Origin: Diphasiastrum complanatum
Lineage: Eukaryota; Streptophyta; Lycopodiopsida; Lycopodiales; Lycopodiaceae
Direction: 5' to 3'
NCBI GenBank assembly: GCA_029204225.1
Contig: CM055102.1
Span: 44,772,484-44,836,483, forward strand
Length of the DNA: 64,000 nucleotides
Part shown: one piece after another, positions 49,526 through 61,511 of the stretch
How the letters are laid out: each line of letters starts with the position of its first letter
Numbering within the stretch: position 1 is the stretch's first letter
The notes under the pieces: generated by a model
Told to the model about the DNA's origin: nothing
The model's input: the letters and a program-made list of their open reading frames with translations, nothing else
The model's database searches: none
Translations under genes and position numbers: made by a program

Positions 49526-50418
49526 ACCATGGCATGCAAGGGGTGATGAAACCATTCCCATTTGCTTTGCCAAAGGCGTTGGATCTCCTCAAGCCTGTAA
49601 CATTTGAATGATGTGCCATGGTTAATTGAAAACTCAGCCAAAGATTCATCAATTCAAATTTCAAAATGCAAAGTTTAAACTTCATATTGAAATTCCAGAA
49701 TAGTATAGCACTATAATACCTCTCTAGGCTTATGATCGTTGTGGTTGCTCGCCCAACTTGCCCATGAACTCATATAGAAAGCCCAATGTGCAACCCTCTC
49801 GATTTGTAAGGTGCAAGCAGTGTAGACAGGTTACATGACAATGGATCGTGCCTCATCCTAGAATGAAGATGAGAGCACAATCACCTTGAACCTCCTACCC
49901 TTGGGCTCTTGTGATGGCCCCCATTGCTACCATTCGTTCGAAAAGACCATCTGCCTCAAGTCTGCGTGAACTTTCAATAGTCGTTCTAAGACTAAGAACA
50001 TAAATGCGAACTCACATTCCAAGAGGATTTGCATTAGTACAATCATCAAAGCAAGAACATAACTACGAATCGTGATAGATGACACTAGATAGAATCTACA
50101 TTATAATGCATAGAAGTTTAGAAAATTAGAAAAGTCAAGTTTTCAACATTTGAACGTACTCAATGGCAAATGGCAAATGCAATGAATCTTCAATCAATTA
50201 TCACAAATTTTCACAATAGTATTTATTCAGTTACAAACTTGGTGGAGGCAGGTTTCAGGATCTCTAGGGCAGAGTTTCTCCTATACATGCTTGGTCTCTT
50301 GGTGATGAACCTTACCAAGGACTATCCTGTGTCAAGCACCTCCTTGACCACGATATCTTGGTTACATCCTTGACCATGAGGTCCAGGCAATATGCTGTCC
50401 AAAATAGGTGGCAGTAGA
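49526..50418. other. No gene recognised
   Basis: AT-rich and noncoding by eye. Confidence 0.4.
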
Positions 50419-51136
50419 TGTCAGACTCGAATCTGAGACTTTACTTTAAACCTAGCACATCAAGTACACATAGATCTGAAACTTCGATTCTTGTTGATTT
50501 CCATGCATGTACGGAACATCAGAAAGCATGCTGCATAGAATGTGATGAGGAATGCATCTCTCTAGGCTCACTTATGCACCATCCTCAAGCACCCTTAACC
50601 TTGACCCTTCCTAATGTTGACACATGGCCAATTCCATGCACAGTTGACACTTGCCACTTGGTAGTACCTTGACACATAGGCAAGTGAGTAGGCTGTCATA
50701 CAGTGGACCTAGTGTCCCAGTGAGCATGTGACGTGTCATGTTTGACCGGTCAACCTTACATGTGTCACTCATTCATTGGACCAAGTGTCCTAGTGAGCAT
50801 ATGACACGTGTCCTGTTGACTAGTCAACTCCTACTTTTTAGGAGGTCAGTCCAGCCACTCCTAATAAATGACCCAGTACCCCATGCCAAAGGGAAGCACG
50901 ACTCTCTGAGGTCCAATGCCAACTGATTATAGTGTATTTACAAATCACTTACAAAGGTCACCACAGGTCGATGATTTAGCCATTTCAGTAATTACAATAA
51001 TCACAAAATGTACATCTGTCACTTTCGGACAGTCTTTGAAACTTTGTGTTCTAACACAGTCGGGATTTGTGGCATGGTATTTTGTTTTGACTAGACAATC
51101 TGTAAATAATCAGGACATGGAGTATGGGCTCTAACA
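50419..51136 (-). mobile_element. Solo LTR (718 bp), same family as 23366 and 38120
   Basis: TGTCAG...CTAACA, flanked by GTAGA (50414-50418) and GTAGG (51137-51141), a 5-bp target duplication with one mismatch. No primer site or polypurine tract lies next to it, so it is a solo LTR. The orientation is set by analogy to the other two. Confidence 0.75.
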
Positions 51137-51258
51137 GTAGGTCTCATTAACGACCCATGGCAACGTGATGTGCCACATTATCCATGACAACCTATATAGT
51201 GCACGGAATTCAAAATGAACATTGTGTAACAAGCAAAAAATCCTGGCTCAGACCTACT

Positions 51259-51495
51259 CTAAATTCGAAGTGGGAATGATCTGACTAGTAGCGCCCTCCT
51301 CCAACCAACCTTCGGTTGAAAACCGAGATTGGGTGAAGACATCAATTTGACTTGATTCAACAGAACCTCCATTTGCTGATCTCTCATCTGATTACGATTA
51401 TTCATATCATTGAGCGCCGTACTCAACTGCTGACAAATCACCATATAAGATGGCGCACTTGGATTTGCAGCTTGATTTGAAGTCTCTTCAGCCAT
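51259..51495 (-). pseudogene. Possible gypsy gag N-terminus
   Basis: The minus strand opens MAEETSNQAANPSAPSYM, followed by a helical Gln/Met-rich stretch (NDMNNRNQMRDQQMEVLLNQ), the composition of a gag start. There is no zinc knuckle or capsid signature. Tentative. Confidence 0.3.
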
Positions 51496-51659
51496 CTCGA
51501 TATATCTATCCTGGAAATTACTAGATTTAGTTAATATCAGATTAACTCATAGTGAAGTACAGTTGACCAAAAAACTGACTGAAATTGACTCCAGCATGGT
51601 CAAATCACTATTTCTAGTCAATTTCATAGATATTCCAAGAAACTGGAAAAAACTAAAAA

Positions 51660-52620
51660 TTTTGAGTTTTTTCGCCTTTGATTCTGTCCCACGCTCCCTG
51701 CTTATTCAGAGACTTGGGGGCCTTGGCTTCTCCACTGACATTATCCTAGTAGTGATGACTCTTTATGAGAGGGTCTTGGGATGTTTCCGACATGGCAGTG
51801 GTATTTCTGAGCACATCTGGAGCACTATTGGGGTGACGTAGGGTTGCTCTCTTTCACTGGTTCTTTTTGGATTATACATTGATGAGCTAGAGAGAGTCAT
51901 CTCACAATGTGGCGGCTTTGGTTGAAGACTTGGCAATATTTTGATTGCCATTCTTCTTTATGCCGATTATGTTGTACTCGTAAATCCGACCATAGAGGGA
52001 TTACAGAGGCAGCTAGATTGCTTACAGGGCTTTTGTACCAGATGGGGATGGGGGGTGAACACTGCGAAGACCAAGGTTATGGTCTTCAACACTTCTCGAG
52101 CTTTCATGCCGCGCCAGGAGCTCACTCTTGGTGGATAGATCCTAGAGGTAGTTTCTTCTTACACATATTTGGGAATACTTTTCTCTGGTCCTACCTTCAG
52201 CATGCGACAGGCAGCTACCACTTGGGAAGGGGCATGCCTCCCTTGTTCAGCTATAGCAGTTTTGCTTCAGGAAGTGCATATTGGCCCTATTCCACACTTT
52301 CTCGTCGTTGGACCTGAAGATTCCAGGAGACCCCCCCCCCCCCCCCCGCCCCTTTGCCCACTACTTCTTGGTTCTGGAGCGACTATTGTGTACGAGACCA
52401 TTTATGGAGGATGGCTACTAGTGATGGCTTCTAGGACTTCAGAGGTATCAGTGCAAATGCGGTGCGTTTCTCGACCACTATGTTTGGCAAGGAGTTTTGG
52501 ACAGTGGCAGTGGAGCTTGTGGGAGTCTAGCAACTCATGTTCTATGTGCTGCATTTGGTAGACCATGAGGGTGCGGTCTCATTTACAAGTTCATGTACCA
52601 CATCGGCGACGAGCAAATGA
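51660..52620 (+). pseudogene. LINE reverse transcriptase fragment
   Basis: In order: FDSVPRSLLIQRLGGLGFST; a degraded block with GCSLSLVLFGLYIDELERVI (normally QGCPLSPxLF); LLYADYVVLVNPTIEGLQRQ (the catalytic YADD is YADY here); GVNTAKTKVMVFNTSRAF; VSSYTYLGILFSGPTFSMRQ. Stops and frameshifts; dead. A poly-C tract at about 52331-52347 interrupts the tail. Same family as 28092-29030. Confidence 0.8.
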
Positions 52621-53869
52621 CTGGACGTGAACAAGTATTACTCTCCAATATCTTATACTTTATCTGACTCAAGTTTGTTGCATTTCTGCATTTCTTTTGT
52701 GCTACGACACACTGACGAATAATGATTTTAACATGTCTGTCACAAAAAGGAGGAGATCATGTAGATCTGGGAGGCCAAATGGGATTACTTCCATCAACCC
52801 ATCTATGTTGTAGCCCACACATTGCACCCCTTGTGGCATGATAGCAGGCATGATACCAGACATCGATGTGGGGCTCCACTTAGGATGTGTTATGGACATA
52901 CATATCCATATCATGGCTATTACAGGAAGCATCACTCATGCATTATTAGAGTGTTGTCATTTACTTTTATATTACATTTAGTATTAGCATGTTATCTGAT
53001 ATTGTTATTAGTGCACACGCATTTTGACATGCCCAAGACCTATATTTCACACAATTCCTAATTGGGGCCCTAACATTTGAATTTCCATATTTCCCTCCAA
53101 TTGATTAATATAACTAGCCACTAAGTGTTATGATCATAATCACAAGTATTGGTATCAAGTGAAGTATAGGACAACAAAAATTTATTCACAAAGCATTCTC
53201 CAACTAACAAAACCGCATGAATATCAATGGCCATCGATAGCTCAAGCAAATCTCCAACAAAGATCTTCAGTACAAAGATGGAAGTCCCCTACAAAGAGCT
53301 CAAGACTCCAAAAAGTAAACTGAATAATGATAGAATGATGGCCTCTATCTATAGTGGTTAGGTGATCATTCTAGGGCATCGAATCAGGGCATTTTGTCCA
53401 TTGGCCCATTATTAGACATTTGGCCCAGTAAGTATCAAATGTGTTTTAAAGGGGGTTTAAACATGATAAAAGAATTGTGGGACCCACCAAATAATTGCTG
53501 GTCAAATAGGTGTATAGTAGAGAAGTTCCCCACTTTTAAAACGTTGCCCTCAATGTGGGCTGTACCTTTAATTGCTAGAGCTAATTTGAACCGTTGATTG
53601 TCATTTTCTATTATGGGTTACAATTTCATTCTAATGGTGCCAGTCCAAGAACCAATTCACCTACAACTGCGGAAACCCACTTTCAGTACTTTAAAGCTAA
53701 TGCAACTGTCTAGTAGAAATAAAATCAGATTAGTAAGTAATCAGTGCAACTAAGAGAGCATTATCAACAGTAAGTGGACTATCAATAGCAGGAGCATCGG
53801 GACAATCAATGTTAGGTACATCAGCATCAGGAGAAGCAACAACAATAGCAAGAAGTACATAAGCCGCAT
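52621..53869. other. No gene recognised
   Basis: AT-rich and noncoding by eye. Confidence 0.4.
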
Positions 53870-55891
53870 GAAGATCAGCAATAAGAGTATCCTGTTCCAA
53901 AGCATGAAGAGAGCGAGCCTATACCTATAATAAAGGTGTGTGCAAAAACATCAACAATCTCACAAGTAGACTCATCAGTAGGTTGAGGATCCCACTGGAC
54001 GAGGTGACAACAACGGAGCAGGACCCAAACTTGCAATATAGCAGCAGGCAAGAAAGCAAAGAGCTCAATGTTGGAAGGCAAAGAAGGATCATAAGGTTCA
54101 CCAGAAAAAATAAATAAGAAGCTCGATAGGATAGGCACCAGGAACAAGATCATTACGATGGTTGATAAAACGTAAAGGTGGTAAAGAAGAGGGTTCATCA
54201 AAAACTGAATGATGTGTCGTGAGTAAGGTAGAAATAGTTTTAGGAATAGGAATGGGAGTAGGGGATTAGTAGCAACGTGGACACATAAAAGAGCGACACA
54301 TAAAATGAGCCTTAGGGAGGCTATACCTAAATTGCTTGGCAATCATAAGGTTATAATGAACAGTCAGATCGATTCCCAGGAAAATAAAGGGAGAATTATA
54401 AATAAGGAACAAGATACGCTGTTCAGCCAGGTTGATAGTAATGTCTCCTAAAGAGACAAACCAATCAACACCAAGGATAATATCGTATCGCTCAATAGGA
54501 ATAATATAAAAGTCAGCATGTGAAGAGAAAGTACCTATCTGGTATGGTAGACTATGAAACATATGAGTGCTTTGAAGGAGTGAGAACTACCTACTTCAAC
54601 ACATAGTGGGTGGGAAACATGGACAGTAGGAGCATGATTGCGAGTAGCAACTGTCTGACTAATATAAAAATGAGTACTACTAGTATCGACCAATGCAACG
54701 AACTCACAACCTGTAATACAGACACGCATACGAACGTGACAGAGTGCTAGACCAGGTAGCTAAACACTCAGCAGGATCATCAGGAGGTGGAGGGTCAACA
54801 AGACAGATGGAAGAATTCTTCAACAAGATAGATGGAAGGATTGTCGGGATCAAGAACCTCATGGGCCTGTAAAGTAGCAAGCAGATGTGCATGGGGACAA
54901 TAACGATTGAGATGATCAAGCATACGACAATCAAAACAAAGGTTCTTAGAACGAATTTGATTCATCTCTTGGGAGGAATAGTGTTCAAAAACAACAATAC
55001 GAGGAACAAAAGGAGGGCTCATAGAAGGAATTGGAGGAGACAGAGGAGAGGACTGATAAATTACTTGATATGGACTCATCTGTTCAGTAATGGCAACTCT
55101 AAGCGAGAGTGTCCTCAATGAGTCGAAAGGGGATGACACGATAGGAGTAACGGAACAAGAATAAGGTGGCTGAGTAAAAGAACGAGATGGGGATGATGGT
55201 TGCTGTTCTAGATATTTATGTTGTAAAGTACAAGCAAGCGATATAGCACTATTTAAATAAGTGGGCTGAAAAGACTAAGCATAATAACGTAAGGCACCAC
55301 ATAAACTAGCTATATAACGACCAATGACCTTAGCAAGGGGAAGATGAATGAGCATATATGAAAACTCAACAAATTTTCAATATATTCTAAGAGGGACTTG
55401 TTTGTTTGAGTTGACGATAGTGGCCAAGTTGTGATTGGAGTCAAGTAGGATACATCATCGCGACATGTATGGCCACCTTGAACTCAGCCCAAGTAGTAGT
55501 AGGATCAAGAAATGACTGATGTGTATGCTACCATGCTAATCCTCATCCAAAAGTGTAGCAAGCTGAACCTGCTGCTCAGGCGTGTGAGGTGTGAGCTGAA
55601 AATAGGTGTCGAGCTCAAAAAACCACTTCTGAAGTTGTGTACCATTGGAAGAGTTGCTATAGACCGAGAGAGTAATTTATCTCGAAAATCATGAGCAAGA
55701 AGATTAGGCGAGACAAGTGGAGTAGGAAAAGGAGCGAGAGGAGTAGGAAAGGAAGTAGGAGGAGCAGCAGCAGCAAGAGTAGTACGAGGGGTAGGAAGGC
55801 AGACGGGTTTTCTGCTAACAAGGTGTAGCAGTGGGAGGTACATATACGTCCACCTTTCAAGTGCAAGCATTAGCTTTACCATTGGAATCAA
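53870..55891 (-). pseudogene. Gypsy gag, zinc knuckle, protease and RT entry, degraded
   Basis: Right to left: a Pro/Ala-rich gag start (about 55830-55730); a capsid-type stretch with a Trp-Phe/Leu-rich helix (about 55640-55500); NQIRSKNLCFDCRMLDHLNR...CPH (CCHC-like knuckle at 54950-54890); the protease with FVALVDTSSTHFYIS (normally DTGAT/S) and YDIILGVDWFVSLGDITIN at 54470; then HHSVFDEPSSLPPLRF and LVPGAYPIE, the pre-RT motif, at about 54200-54130. The rest decays to 53870. No LTRs nearby. Confidence 0.75.
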
Positions 55892-56376
55892 GGAGCCGAC
55901 AAGTGTGCGAAAGCTTATGGTTGTCTAACCTAGAACATTGAGGCACTGCTGTATTTAAGAACATACAATAAACTAAGGTGGCACTGGCACTCTTGTCATT
56001 GGCCATAAAGGGTGTTATTTGATAAGCCACAATTTTGCCGAATGATTACACTGTAGTCAGTATAGTAATTGACTTTTTATGACCCACATTTCAGCAAGGA
56101 ATACAGCCAATGAAATGTTTGAGGGCTTGAATCACAAGTTGTATGAAGGCCTCTACCCCACCAATCTATACAATTTGTTTTTTGAATAAAATAAATTGCC
56201 AGTTTCCTTGTGAGAGGCATTCTTTTTTTGCTGTTTTCGGTGGAGAAGACATATTTCTGTATTGGAAAAAGCTTCCGTTTTGCAAGTGGTATTACTAGTT
56301 ATTTGTTTTGAAAAAAAATAAAACCATAACTATGCTTAGCATTTTAAGGTACTGATAATGGAAACATTTAGAAATT
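55892..56376. other. No gene recognised
   Basis: AT-rich spacer between the gypsy fragment and the MITE. Confidence 0.4.
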
Positions 56377-57047
56377 CAGTTGCAAACAAAGTTGCAGCCC
56401 ACCATCCGGAACACGTTCCGGATCACGTTCCAGATCACATTCCTGGATTTCCAATTAGGGTTTCCCGGAACGCTGTTTTTTTTTTTTTGAAATTTTTTTA
56501 GTGCCAATATGGGTATCAAATGGAAGGGGTTTTCGAGAGCAGTTCATAAATCAAGTTTGCCATCATTTTCAAGACCATTGTCATCCATTTTCGAACCATT
56601 GAGTGATTTTCTACCATTAAGTTATTTTCCACCATTGAATCATTTTCTACAGTATTGTGTGAAATGAAATTATGTGCAGAGCAAAGCATTGAAACCATAT
56701 TGAATCGCCACCACCTCGTCGCTGCCACCATCTTGATCATGCACGGATCTATGCTCCACGCTGCCCACAATCCACCATCACCCCCTCACCTTCACTCTCT
56801 CTCCAACTCAGAAGGCAAATTTTTTTATGTGGGCCGCAGGCTGCCTGCTCGCGGCCTACATAAAAAAATTTGCAATTTTTTGACACGTTCTGGGACAGCG
56901 TTTCTGGTCCCAGAACATCCACGATCCGGGACGCCCGATCCAGAACGGCATCCTTCCGGATCACAATCCGCTGCAGCTCAGGTTGCAAATGTGGTCCGGA
57001 ACGGCATCCTTCCGGATCACGATCCGCTGCAACTCAGGTTGCAAATG
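56377..57047. mobile_element. hAT-like MITE (671 bp), divergent relative
   Basis: The ends CAGTTGCAAACAAAGTTGCA... and, on the other strand, CATTTGCAACCTGAGTTGCA... match at 18 of 22 positions. Subterminal arrays of ccggatcacgttccgg-type words lie at both ends. The interior keeps caatatgggtatcaaatgga, as in the other MITEs. The right end holds a tandem pair of about 58 bp (from 56943 and 57000). No clear 8-bp duplication. Confidence 0.6.
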
Positions 57048-58530
57048 TATTTTCCATTTCTGCCGACAGTTAACTCATGTAGCATTATGCTCTTTAAGTA
57101 CTTTCTGGCAATGGATATGCGTTAAGTGTTCTAATATTATTTAGCATTCGGTTCACTTTTTCTCCACAGTATTAATTTTCACAAAAAGGACCAACTTAAA
57201 ACATATTTTTTGCAATAAACACGTTTATGGATTTTTATGATGCTTCAAGTGCAGAAAGAGTCATACATCATAAAATTACTAAATGCTGCCATAGTTTTTC
57301 AAGACCACATGAACGTAACTTCTAAAATTCAGCTATTTCTAATTACTGATATTAACTTCCTCGAATTTTGCAGGTCCTGCAGTGATACAGATTTCTTCTT
57401 TATCTTTGATTGGTTGAAGGTGACTGAGAATGGGTAAAGTCATGTTCCTATTAGGCGTCGACGGTCGGACTATACCTTTGTGTATTATTGGACACACAGA
57501 ATGTATCGTATAGCTTGTAGCAAGTTTGCTACTGAGAGATAACTTGGCAATAAAAATTGCTAGGGATGATAAGTTTTCATTATACCCTGGGAGGATGTTT
57601 TTTGCCATATGGGACAGATTTTGCTAGGAAAGGGTTTGATATGGTCATGCGTGACCAAATTTGTTGCACTTCAAAGCCTTGAAGTAGAGGTTTGACATGC
57701 CATGACATAAGTTCATACTCTGATTCACATCTGCAGATATATCAACCATGATGTATGGTAGCTCATGTCGGTGGTATATGTAATGGATATCTTCATACAT
57801 CTGTTACTTATAATCAATAACAAGCTGTTTTGACACTGCCAGTGGCATAGACTAAAAGTTGCTGCTTTTCTTCAAAATCTTTGCTCTTTTCTAGGTTCAA
57901 GTTCTCACCAAGGATAAAAATAACCTGTGGTCATGGAATATGAATGAGGACTAGTTCAATGGGATAATAGTTTACTAATTTCAATTTTCCAGTATGGCAA
58001 TTGTTCATTTCGAGTTAAACTCCTGCTTTACTACTCTGCAACTTGATGCAATCGGCCCAACTCAATACTACAACCTCCATCCTACCACTCCAAAGCCATA
58101 CAAACTGTGGATGAATCACCTCATAATCTGAACGATTTTATTTTATTTTTGCTAATAGCATTGCTTCAACAGACCATAACAAAAAGTGTCATAGCTTAGC
58201 AGGACTCTTAGCTGAGGAAGCTTGGGTGATCCGTTTAAAATTCAAGCACAATATGTAAACAGAGACAAAAAATCACTTGAAAAGAGTCTTTGTAGCTCCT
58301 ATATTAGGCAATAATGAACCCATAGTGACATAAAAAAAACATTATGTGTACAGGACAGGTAAGCAATGTAACTTTCGATTCTTCTTTTTTTGTGAAAGCT
58401 AAAATGAATATTGTATTATGGAAAAAATTATATACATCAAACTAAAGGAGACTGCTTTGACTGTTGCATAGGTTGTCAGATGAACCCTAGTTAATAAGCT
58501 CTAGATAATTCTTAATAAAAAAGTTTACAG
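57048..58530. other. No gene recognised
   Basis: AT-rich and noncoding by eye. Confidence 0.4.
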
Positions 58531-58720
58531 CACTTCTCACAAAAAGGCTACAAGGATAGCTTATGTACTTTACTCTTGTGACTTCAATAGTTGTGGTCCA
58601 AAGCCTCTCGCACAATTGGGGATTAGCCGACACTTCTCACAAAAATGCTACAAGGATAGCTTAAGTACTTTAGTCTTGTGAATTCAATAGTTGTGTTCCA
58701 AAAAGGGATTAGCTAGCAAA
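58531..58720. repeat. Tandem duplication, 100-bp period
   Basis: cacttctcacaaaaa starts units at 58531 and 58631. The units differ by scattered substitutions, and the second loses about 15 bp. Confidence 0.85.
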
Positions 58721-58799
58721 ATCAACAAGAAATTTTAGATCTTGATACAACATAGCGTAGATAGCCACATATATAGTGATAGGTGAGTGTGAATGAAAA

Positions 58800-59130
58800 A
58801 GGCCTCTTTATTGTGTGCAACCCAAATAGCCATAGCAAAGAAAGTTTGCACACAGTCCAATAACAAGCTTGGACCATATGTGGGCAATAAAACTATAGAA
58901 TAGATGGGTAATTGACTCTTCTTCTACGGTGTGGAGATGGCAAGATCTATCTTGCAAGAGATGTTACTTAGTTCTAATTGCGAGTGAGCAAGAGATAATT
59001 TTGTGGGTCGAGGACTTGAGCTTTCCCATGGGAATCTTAGAGATAACTTTGAAGTGTTTCTTCAAAGAAGAGTTGTCCTCTCTATCCCAATCTTTATTGT
59101 AGTAATTGGTGGTATAATCCTATTTCAGGC
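58800..59130 (-). pseudogene. LINE ORF2 C-terminal zinc region
   Basis: Minus strand: KHFKVISKIPMGKLKSSTHK, then SLAIRTK-stop-HLLQDRSC, HLHTVEEESITHLFYSFIAH and IWSKL, resembling the reverse-transcriptase zinc-binding (zf-RVT) tail. One Cys of the pair is replaced. Not contiguous with any RT. Confidence 0.5.
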
Positions 59131-59573
59131 TAGTAAGTTGTTCTTGTAGTGTAAGGAGTTGGGTTCAGTAGTGGGAGATTATAAATCTATAGGGTCCTTA
59201 ATGGCAGCTAGAGTGGTGTATTTGGTCATAATGCTAGCAATCTTGTTTCTAAGGTCTTTCTCAACAACAACGAGCTTAGGCTCAATGACAATGCCAATGT
59301 TATTCTTAGTTGTATATCTCTAGATCTATTGAGCCATGCTTTATGGATCAAGGTGGTGGTGACCCTAGGTCTTAAATTTTATAAGCCATCTGACTATGGG
59401 GTAGTAATGACCTATACCCAAAGGTTGTTTTTATTAGCAAGGACAATGAAAGACATGTTCCAGTTGAAGGTTTCTTTGAATTAAATAAAGATATTGGCTA
59501 TTTTTTAAGCAAGAAAGACAAATGCATGGTTAGGCATAGTCAAATAGACATCCACATCTCGAGTCCTATGAGG
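59131..59573. other. No gene recognised
   Basis: AT-rich spacer between the LINE tail and an LTR. Confidence 0.4.
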
Positions 59574-60101
59574 TGTTGACACGTCCTAGATTGTAGGGAT
59601 GCAAATTCGCAAGTAGTACACCATAGGTCAAATCCTCATCACATTCACTTTTGAGGTCCACTCAAATGATGAGGTGCAAATCATGGTTCCAATCATGTTA
59701 GAGGTTACCACATGCTTTATTGAGTAGGAACTCGAGCTACCACTATATGGATGTGAGCTCTCATTGTAGTTTTAACACTTTTGAGAGAGAGAATGATTTT
59801 GCCTCAAAATTCTCTTGTATATTCTCTCTCTACCCGAGGGTTCATTGATTTTCTCTCTCCTTGAGAGTAGGATGTTTTCCTCACTCTAAAATCTTGACTA
59901 ACACTTAGGGTTTTCATGGATGTGCATGGAAATGGCTTGTCTTTGATGGATGATTACTTTTGGTGTTCAAGAGCTCTTACCTAGATCCAAACCTTGTTTG
60001 ATAGCTTGCTAAAATCTGAGTTGATCAAGAGTGGTTTGGTAGTGTGCAAACTCTCATGCATGTAGGTTGTGGTAGATCTATTCAAAATCCTTATTGCAAC
60101 A
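59574..60101 (+). mobile_element. 5' LTR of an LTR retrotransposon (528 bp)
   Basis: TGTTGACACG...TTGCAACA with matching TGTTG/CAACA ends, a pyrimidine-rich ctctctct R-like segment at about 59810-59860, and a primer site directly after. Of copia type judging by size and structure; no coding follows to prove it. Confidence 0.65.
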
Positions 60102-60275
60102 TAGTATCAGAGCTAGATCCACACATGCTTGAACGTAGATAATTCCAATCAAAGTTTTGGTAATGTGCAAACTCTCATGCATGTAGGTCGTGGTAGATCT
60201 ATTCAAATTGCAACATAGTATCAAAGCTAGATCCACACATGCTTGAACGTAGATCATTCCAATCAAAGTTTTGAG
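60044..60275 (+). repeat. 121-bp tandem duplication of the LTR end plus primer site
   Basis: gtgcaaactctcatgcatgtagg occurs at 60044 and again at 60165. Each unit carries the last LTR bases, ttgcaacatagtatca, and agctagatccacacatgctt. The second unit has a small deletion before ttgcaaca. Confidence 0.85.
60102..60113 (+). other. Primer-binding site, initiator tRNA-Met type
   Basis: TAGTATCAGAGC right after CAACA, one base from TGGTATCAGAGC. A second, duplicated copy TAGTATCAAAGC lies at about 60216. Confidence 0.65.
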
Positions 60276-61139
60276 TGAAAAAATCAAGATTTGAGAGTGC
60301 TTTAGTGTCGTAGTTGGTTCGTAGCTTCTAATTTCTCAATGAAAGCTATGTTTGCATGATTTTTTGGATCGATAGGCACATTTTGTGGAGTGCTCAGGCC
60401 ATGTGTGAGATGCATCTACTTTGATTTAGTGTACCAATCTTGTCTTTGATCCATAGAGTCCAATTGACCACTTGTTGGAAAGAGCTAAAAGTGACTTTGA
60501 GATGGATAAGGCTCCAAAGGTTGTTGATGCACCTTTTTGGAGTTTGGATTTGATCTTTGAGAGTAGGCAGAGGTGTCTATATTGTGGATTTTAGATCAGT
60601 AGCATCCATTCACTTGGATCTAAAGAGATTTGATCAAAATTGTATGTTCCTCTCAAGTTAGTCAAGTTTGGTGAAAATCTAGGACATAATTTGCTGTCAA
60701 ACCAATTCAAATTCAATCTAACTCTAAAGGTTAGAGTCTTCGGTTCAAGAGTGAGTCCGAAAGGGGTGATTGGGTCTAATTTCCATGTGTTAGAAGCAAA
60801 TCTTTCATGTCAAGTTTGGGTAATCTTTGTATGATCCATTTTTCACATTGACTAGATTTTGGTGTGGTATGATTCTAGAGTTTGTGATTAAGATCTTGGT
60901 AGATCTTGCTAGTGTTTTGAATTTTGTTCAAATCTAGTTGTTTGGAGGTCACAAAGTCATTATGAGAGTCACTTCACACATGTAGATCAGATCCTACAAG
61001 ACTCCACTTCACTTAATTTGATCAAGAATGAAGATACAAATCATAGATAATCACAAAGAATCAATCAATGCTTTGAATTGATCAAAATCTATGATGCTAG
61101 TGAATCAAATTGCAAGAATTTAGCTCATTTCATAAAATA
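60276..61139. other. Noncoding, between two facing primer sites
   Basis: No gag or pol reading. Probably leader sequence of the elements on both sides. Confidence 0.4.
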
Positions 61140-61151
61140 GATCTGATACCA
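61140..61151 (-). other. Primer-binding site, minus strand
   Basis: Minus strand TGGTATCAGATC following ...TTTCAACA. Confidence 0.6.
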
Positions 61152-61442
61152 TGTTGAAATTGTAGCAAAAAGTCTCCAATAAATGCTTGAAATGATGGAG
61201 AAAGCACCTTGAATGGATCCAATTGAGATCCTATAGCAAAAACACCAACCAATATAGTGTTTCCTAGCTTCACCTTGGTTCGAACTCCACTTCTAGGCTC
61301 AAATTCTTGCAATATCCTTCACACGTGTGAAAGTACAGATTGCCACAGGCAGAGTACAGTACCTTAACTTGCTAATCAATCCCACAATTGCAAAGCACTC
61401 AACACAAATAGCAAATATCAAGCATATGGATCACCAACAACA
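61152..61442 (-). mobile_element. LTR (3' part at least) of a minus-strand element
   Basis: The plus strand starts TGTTGAAATTG next to a primer site. I place the far end at CAACAACA (61442) only because it gives TGTTG/CAACA ends. It may extend further right and include the palindrome. Confidence 0.4.
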
Positions 61443-61511
61443 TTGGTAGATGGAAAACCAAATTTTTACTCATTAATTTGATGGAGAAACCATCACATAT
61501 TTGTACATTAG

